A DNA stretch of 8,202 nucleotides from assembly GCA_002771585.1 (NCBI GenBank), contig PCTT01000009.1, positions 1 to 8,202 of the forward strand, read 5' to 3'. Both the position numbers and the translations under genes were made by a program. The notes beneath the pieces were generated by a model. It was not told the origin of the DNA, made no database searches, and saw only the letters and a list, made by a program, of their open reading frames with translations. The stretch's first letter is position 1; every line of letters begins with the position of its first letter. Positions 5,985-8,202 of the stretch are shown piece after piece. The DNA comes from Candidatus Campbellbacteria bacterium CG22_combo_CG10-13_8_21_14_all_36_13 (GTDB lineage Bacteria; Patescibacteriota; Minisyncoccia; Phycocordibacterales; PCTT01).

Positions 5985-6930
5985 ACTGCCTACATTTTTG
6001 AATGAGTGTTTGCTTTATTTGATATAAAGATTGATCATTTTTAATCATTTTATTCTTTATAAAATTGTCTATATCAGATACTGACGCAATATCTGATTTT
6101 GTAATAAAATACTCCATATACTCTTTAAATCTTACATTTTCTATATTTCTCGAAAGAAAAATCACAGGAGTACCAAAAGCTACACAAGGTAAGGCACAGT
6201 GGAGTCTCGAGGTTATAACCAAAGATGCATTTTTATATAAATCTAAGACCTCTGACGCTTTGTTAAATTTAAAATTATTACTGAATATACCACAAAACCA
6301 CAGTTCTATTTTTTTAATGAAAATTTTTAATAGTGATTCTGTTTTGAGTTTGTCAGTAAGAAAATAATATCTTCGTAATAATTTACTTAAAAATAAGGTC
6401 ACACTTCCTGTAATCGGCAATATAGAATAATGGTTGGTATATGTAGCATCCTTAATCATGGTTGTAGGTAATTCTGAAAGATCATTCTTTTCTAAATCCA
6501 CAACAAATATATGTTTGGCTACTTTATCCCGATTTTTATGAAATGTTAACGTCAAACACCCAGAAAAATAGGTATCAATCGAGTGTGATCTCAATATGTT
6601 TTGCGTATACAGATCTCTACATCCAATTGGGGCGTGTTTTTTAAGGTACGCTAAAGATTTTTCTGTGGTCATTATCTTTATTGCAGATGGCGTAATATGA
6701 AATGAAATGAAAAGTGGCTCTATGGCTTCTGACGGTGGCCAATTTTCTGGCAAGTGTGTAAACCATCCGTTCATAATAACTTTTATTTTTTGTTTTGATC
6801 TTACTTTATTTAATTTATCCCTGTCTAATAGTATGTCTACTCTAGGTAAAAATTGTCTCGCGACCAGACTTTGAATTTCATCACCAATATTGTTAGTTGA
6901 ATATTTAAGTAATCCGTATAGATATTTCAT
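5968..6930 (-). CDS. Polysaccharide pyruvyl transferase-family protein
   Basis: This 320-aa protein has the hallmarks of the polysaccharide pyruvyl transferase family (GT-B-like fold). Near the N-terminus is NNIGDEIQSLVARQFLP (13-29). In the middle is PIGCRDLYTQNIL (101-113), followed by YFSGCLTLTF (121-130). In the C-terminal lobe is ASLVITSRLHCALPC (235-249) with FGTPVIFLS (252-260). Members transfer a pyruvate ketal from phosphoenolpyruvate to sugars in exopolysaccharide or cell-wall polymers. Many relatives are annotated by fold only, so the reaction is inferred. There is no membrane segment. It lies 8 nt after the histidine phosphatase-like gene, forming a two-gene operon. Its end overlaps the kinase gene on the other strand by 17 nt. 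The start at 6930 is set by the family N-terminus (MKYLYGLLKYS); no good Shine-Dalgarno is visible. Confidence 0.82.
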   Translation of the reverse strand: MKYLYGLLKYSTNNIGDEIQSLVARQFLPRVDILLDRDKLNKVRSKQKIKVIMNGWFTHLPENWPPSEAIEPLFISFHITPSAIKIMTTEKSLAYLKKHAPIGCRDLYTQNILRSHSIDTYFSGCLTLTFHKNRDKVAKHIFVVDLEKNDLSELPTTMIKDATYTNHYSILPITGSVTLFLSKLLRRYYFLTDKLKTESLLKIFIKKIELWFCGIFSNNFKFNKASEVLDLYKNASLVITSRLHCALPCVAFGTPVIFLSRNIENVRFKEYMEYFITKSDIASVSDIDNFIKNKMIKNDQSLYQIKQTLIQKCRQFIASQ

Positions 6931-6938
6931 GTTGGTTT

Positions 6939-7577
6939 TTACTCAAATAAATGTGAGTAGCTGTTCCATGACGAAACATACCAATTTGTACGTTTTTGTT
7001 TTTTACTTCTGTTTATAACCGTAATGCCGGTATTTTTTGTATGAAACTTATCTACGAATTGATCAGCATCAATTGGTGTTAATTGTTTACCCATCACAGC
7101 ATACGCCAGTATCATTCTAAGTGTGAAGCCGTGTGTAATAACTAAAATATTTTTGTCTTTGTGTCTCTCAAAAAAAGAGAATATTTTTGAGACTCTTTTC
7201 TTTAGATCTTGGAAGTTTTCTTCATCAGAATATCGAAAATTCGGTTTGGAAAAGTTTTTCCATATTTTTTCTTTTATCTTGATTGCTAAGGGATCGTCCT
7301 TTGGTAGACTTTGTTGTTCACTTGGCCACTTTCGTTCTATAAACAAATCTGAATATTCTATTGGTTTGTTTAGGATTTCTCCAATAATCTCTGCTGTTTC
7401 TTGAGATCTTTTTAGTGTGCTAGATATAATCATATTTATATCTAATTGTTTACATAATTTAGCCACTTTACGTGACTGTCGTTTGCCTTTTGTTGTAAGG
7501 CCAAAAGTGTCGTCAAGCCAAAAATTATCTGTATTAGCCTTACTCTCACCGTGTCGTATTAAATATATACTTCCCAT
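6939..7577 (-). CDS. Histidine phosphatase (phosphoglycerate mutase-like) family protein
   Basis: With the ATG at 7577-7575 the product is 212 aa and begins MGSIYLIRHGES, the standard position of the catalytic RHG motif (phospho-acceptor H9, R8). The other pocket residues are present: R57 in SSTLKRSQET, E81 in FIERKW, and the second catalytic histidine H149 in LVITHGF. These enzymes dephosphorylate small phospho-compounds (for example sugar phosphates or nucleotide intermediates) through a phosphohistidine; the substrate cannot be read from sequence. A TTG codon at 7610 would add 11 residues, but that extension is not family-like and lies in the promoter. The gene is first in an operon with the pyruvyl transferase-like gene, 8 nt downstream. 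It is separated from the RelA/SpoT-like gene upstream by a strong terminator. Confidence 0.88.
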   Translation of the reverse strand: MGSIYLIRHGESKANTDNFWLDDTFGLTTKGKRQSRKVAKLCKQLDINMIISSTLKRSQETAEIIGEILNKPIEYSDLFIERKWPSEQQSLPKDDPLAIKIKEKIWKNFSKPNFRYSDEENFQDLKKRVSKIFSFFERHKDKNILVITHGFTLRMILAYAVMGKQLTPIDADQFVDKFHTKNTGITVINRSKKQKRTNWYVSSWNSYSHLFE

Positions 7578-7607
7578 AATATAATGATAATAACAGTAAT
7601 CTGTCAA
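7578..7607 (-). promoter_or_regulatory. Promoter candidate for the phosphatase/pyruvyl transferase operon
   Basis: A perfect TTGACA (7607-7602) and TATATT (7583-7578, five of six) are 18 nt apart. The ATG follows the -10 immediately, so a start at the usual distance would fall inside the first codons. Either the real -10 is placed differently, such as TATCAT a few bases upstream, or initiation is unusual. The -35 is convincing and the exact -10 is not. Confidence 0.4.
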
Positions 7608-7610
7608 CAA

Positions 7611-7644
7611 ATAAAGCCCGTTGATTTAGTTCAACGGGCTTTAT
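7611..7644 (-). terminator. Rho-independent terminator of the RelA/SpoT-like gene
   Basis: ATAAAGCCCGTTGA (7611-7624) and its exact reverse complement (7631-7644) form a 14-bp perfect stem with a six-base loop. On the minus strand the stem is followed by TTGTTGAC, and its own 3' side ends in CTTTAT, so the U-rich tail is partly inside the stem. It starts within the stop codon of the RelA/SpoT-like gene (TAA at 7643-7641) and separates it from the downstream operon. Confidence 0.85.
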
Positions 7645-8099
7645 CCATACCTTTCTTTTTTGTAGATTACATGACTAGATTCATTCATGGTATGAAAATC
7701 TTTGGTCGTAATCTGTAATTCAAAAGGCACGTCATTTATATATGCAATTATACGTATACACCTAAAGACTTGTCCATTAACGGTTGATTTAGGATGTGCT
7801 ACAAAATCATTGGCGATATATGCTCGGTCAAATAGACCTAACAATATTTCTGACACCAGATATACTTCTTCAACAGAATTAAGAAGGATGCGTAACGCAT
7901 ATATATCACGTATAGAAAAAATATCATGTACACCCTTCAATAACATCTTTTTAGTCAAACTCTCCTGATCTTTCACACGAGAATCAATATGAATATCGTC
8001 AAATTTTATACACAGTACGCTAGATACGATTTGTACAATTGAATCTAATGTACATCCTATACGTGCTATATATAGGGAGATAGCCACCTCGTTACGCAT
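7641..8099 (-). CDS. RelA/SpoT synthetase-domain-like protein, single domain
   Basis: This 152-aa protein consists almost entirely of a region resembling the RelA/SpoT nucleotidyltransferase domain. IDSRVKDQESLTKKML (38-53) matches the RxKxxxSxxxKM substrate-binding pattern. IRDIYALRIL (63-72) matches the metal-binding DxxxxRI segment. FVAHPK (99-104) matches the region before the nucleotide loop. FELQITTKDFHTMNE (126-140) matches the ExQIRTxxMHxxAE motif with catalytic-type E127. Family members transfer pyrophosphate from ATP to GDP/GTP, making (p)ppGpp; some relatives use other acceptors. There is no HD hydrolase, TGS or ACT domain, and the protein ends right after the core, shorter than usual small alarmone synthetases. 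The Tyr of NGYxS is replaced (NGQVF) and the Arg of QIRT is Thr, so activity is uncertain. It has a good SD, its own promoter and a terminator. Confidence 0.7.
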   Translation of the reverse strand: MRNEVAISLYIARIGCTLDSIVQIVSSVLCIKFDDIHIDSRVKDQESLTKKMLLKGVHDIFSIRDIYALRILLNSVEEVYLVSEILLGLFDRAYIANDFVAHPKSTVNGQVFRCIRIIAYINDVPFELQITTKDFHTMNESSHVIYKKERYG

Positions 8100-8104
8100 A
8101 ATAA

Positions 8105-8111
8105 CACCTCT
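8105..8111 (-). promoter_or_regulatory. Shine-Dalgarno of the RelA/SpoT-like gene
   Basis: AGAGGTG (8111-8105) lies at a normal distance before the ATG at 8099-8097 and supports that start over any internal one. Confidence 0.7.
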
Positions 8112-8145
8112 TTATGCAGATAATCAATTGTGTTTTCAATCCATT

Positions 8146-8177
8146 TTGACAATACTATGAATAAACAGTGTTGTCAA
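8146..8177 (-). promoter_or_regulatory. Promoter overlapped by an 11-bp inverted repeat
   Basis: On the minus strand TTGACA (8177-8172), a 17-nt spacer and TATTGT (8154-8149, four of six) form a promoter whose leader would be about 40 nt. The same bases form a dyad: TTGACAATACT (8146-8156) and AGTGTTGTCAA (8167-8177), 11-bp arms with one mismatch and a 10-nt centre. The -35 lies in one arm and the -10 in the other, the layout expected of a dimeric repressor site. No regulator gene is in view. Confidence 0.5.
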
Positions 8178-8202
8178 GAATTCGTGGTATAGGTTCAATA
8201 AG

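Noticed and set aside
7578..7610. TTG at 7610 as the start of the histidine phosphatase-like gene
   Set aside because: It adds 11 residues (LTDYCYYHYI) before the standard MGSIYLIRHGES start and overlaps the TTGACA promoter element.

Overview
The window looks like chromosome from a small-genome, AT-rich bacterium, most likely a Patescibacteria/CPR (Parcubacteria-like) lineage. This is inferred from base composition, minimal spacing, TAA-dominated stops, AAAGTC-type and TAATTC-type intergenic repeats, and several genes whose ATG lies 7-8 nt after a perfect TATAAT, so their mRNAs should be leaderless. No rRNA, tRNA or taxonomic marker is present that would settle the assignment.

Left part (1-3197). 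Two small, translationally coupled minus-strand genes (the second running off the left edge) diverge from dnaJ. Their promoter and the dnaJ promoter share almost the same -35 bases. dnaJ is complete and typical. A 223-nt spacer with two families of short repeats and a GC-rich island leads to a complete tyrosyl-tRNA synthetase gene. Five nt after it comes the N-terminal 40% of an inositol-monophosphatase-family gene, which breaks off just after its metal-binding DPLDGS motif.

Middle (3198-5984). On the minus strand, abutting the broken phosphatase, is a small HAD-family hydrolase with a strong Shine-Dalgarno. This style differs from its leaderless neighbours, and the gene may be an insertion. 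Then follow a membrane-anchored family-2 glycosyltransferase split by a one-base frameshift in an A run, and a P-loop kinase resembling thymidylate kinase, probably transcribed from its own leaderless promoter.

Right part (5968-8202). The minus strand carries a RelA/SpoT-synthetase-like single-domain protein with a Shine-Dalgarno, an 11-bp palindrome over its promoter and a strong intrinsic terminator. Downstream of it is a two-gene operon of a histidine-phosphatase-family protein and a polysaccharide pyruvyl transferase-family protein. The last of these converges on the kinase and overlaps it by 17 nt.

The glycosyltransferase and pyruvyl transferase-like genes suggest a cell-surface glycan region. 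I see no clearly new multi-gene system. The points most worth a second look are the glycosyltransferase frameshift, the broken phosphatase next to the HAD gene, the shared dnaJ promoter, the leaderless start pattern, and the minimal alarmone-synthetase-like gene with its operator-like palindrome.
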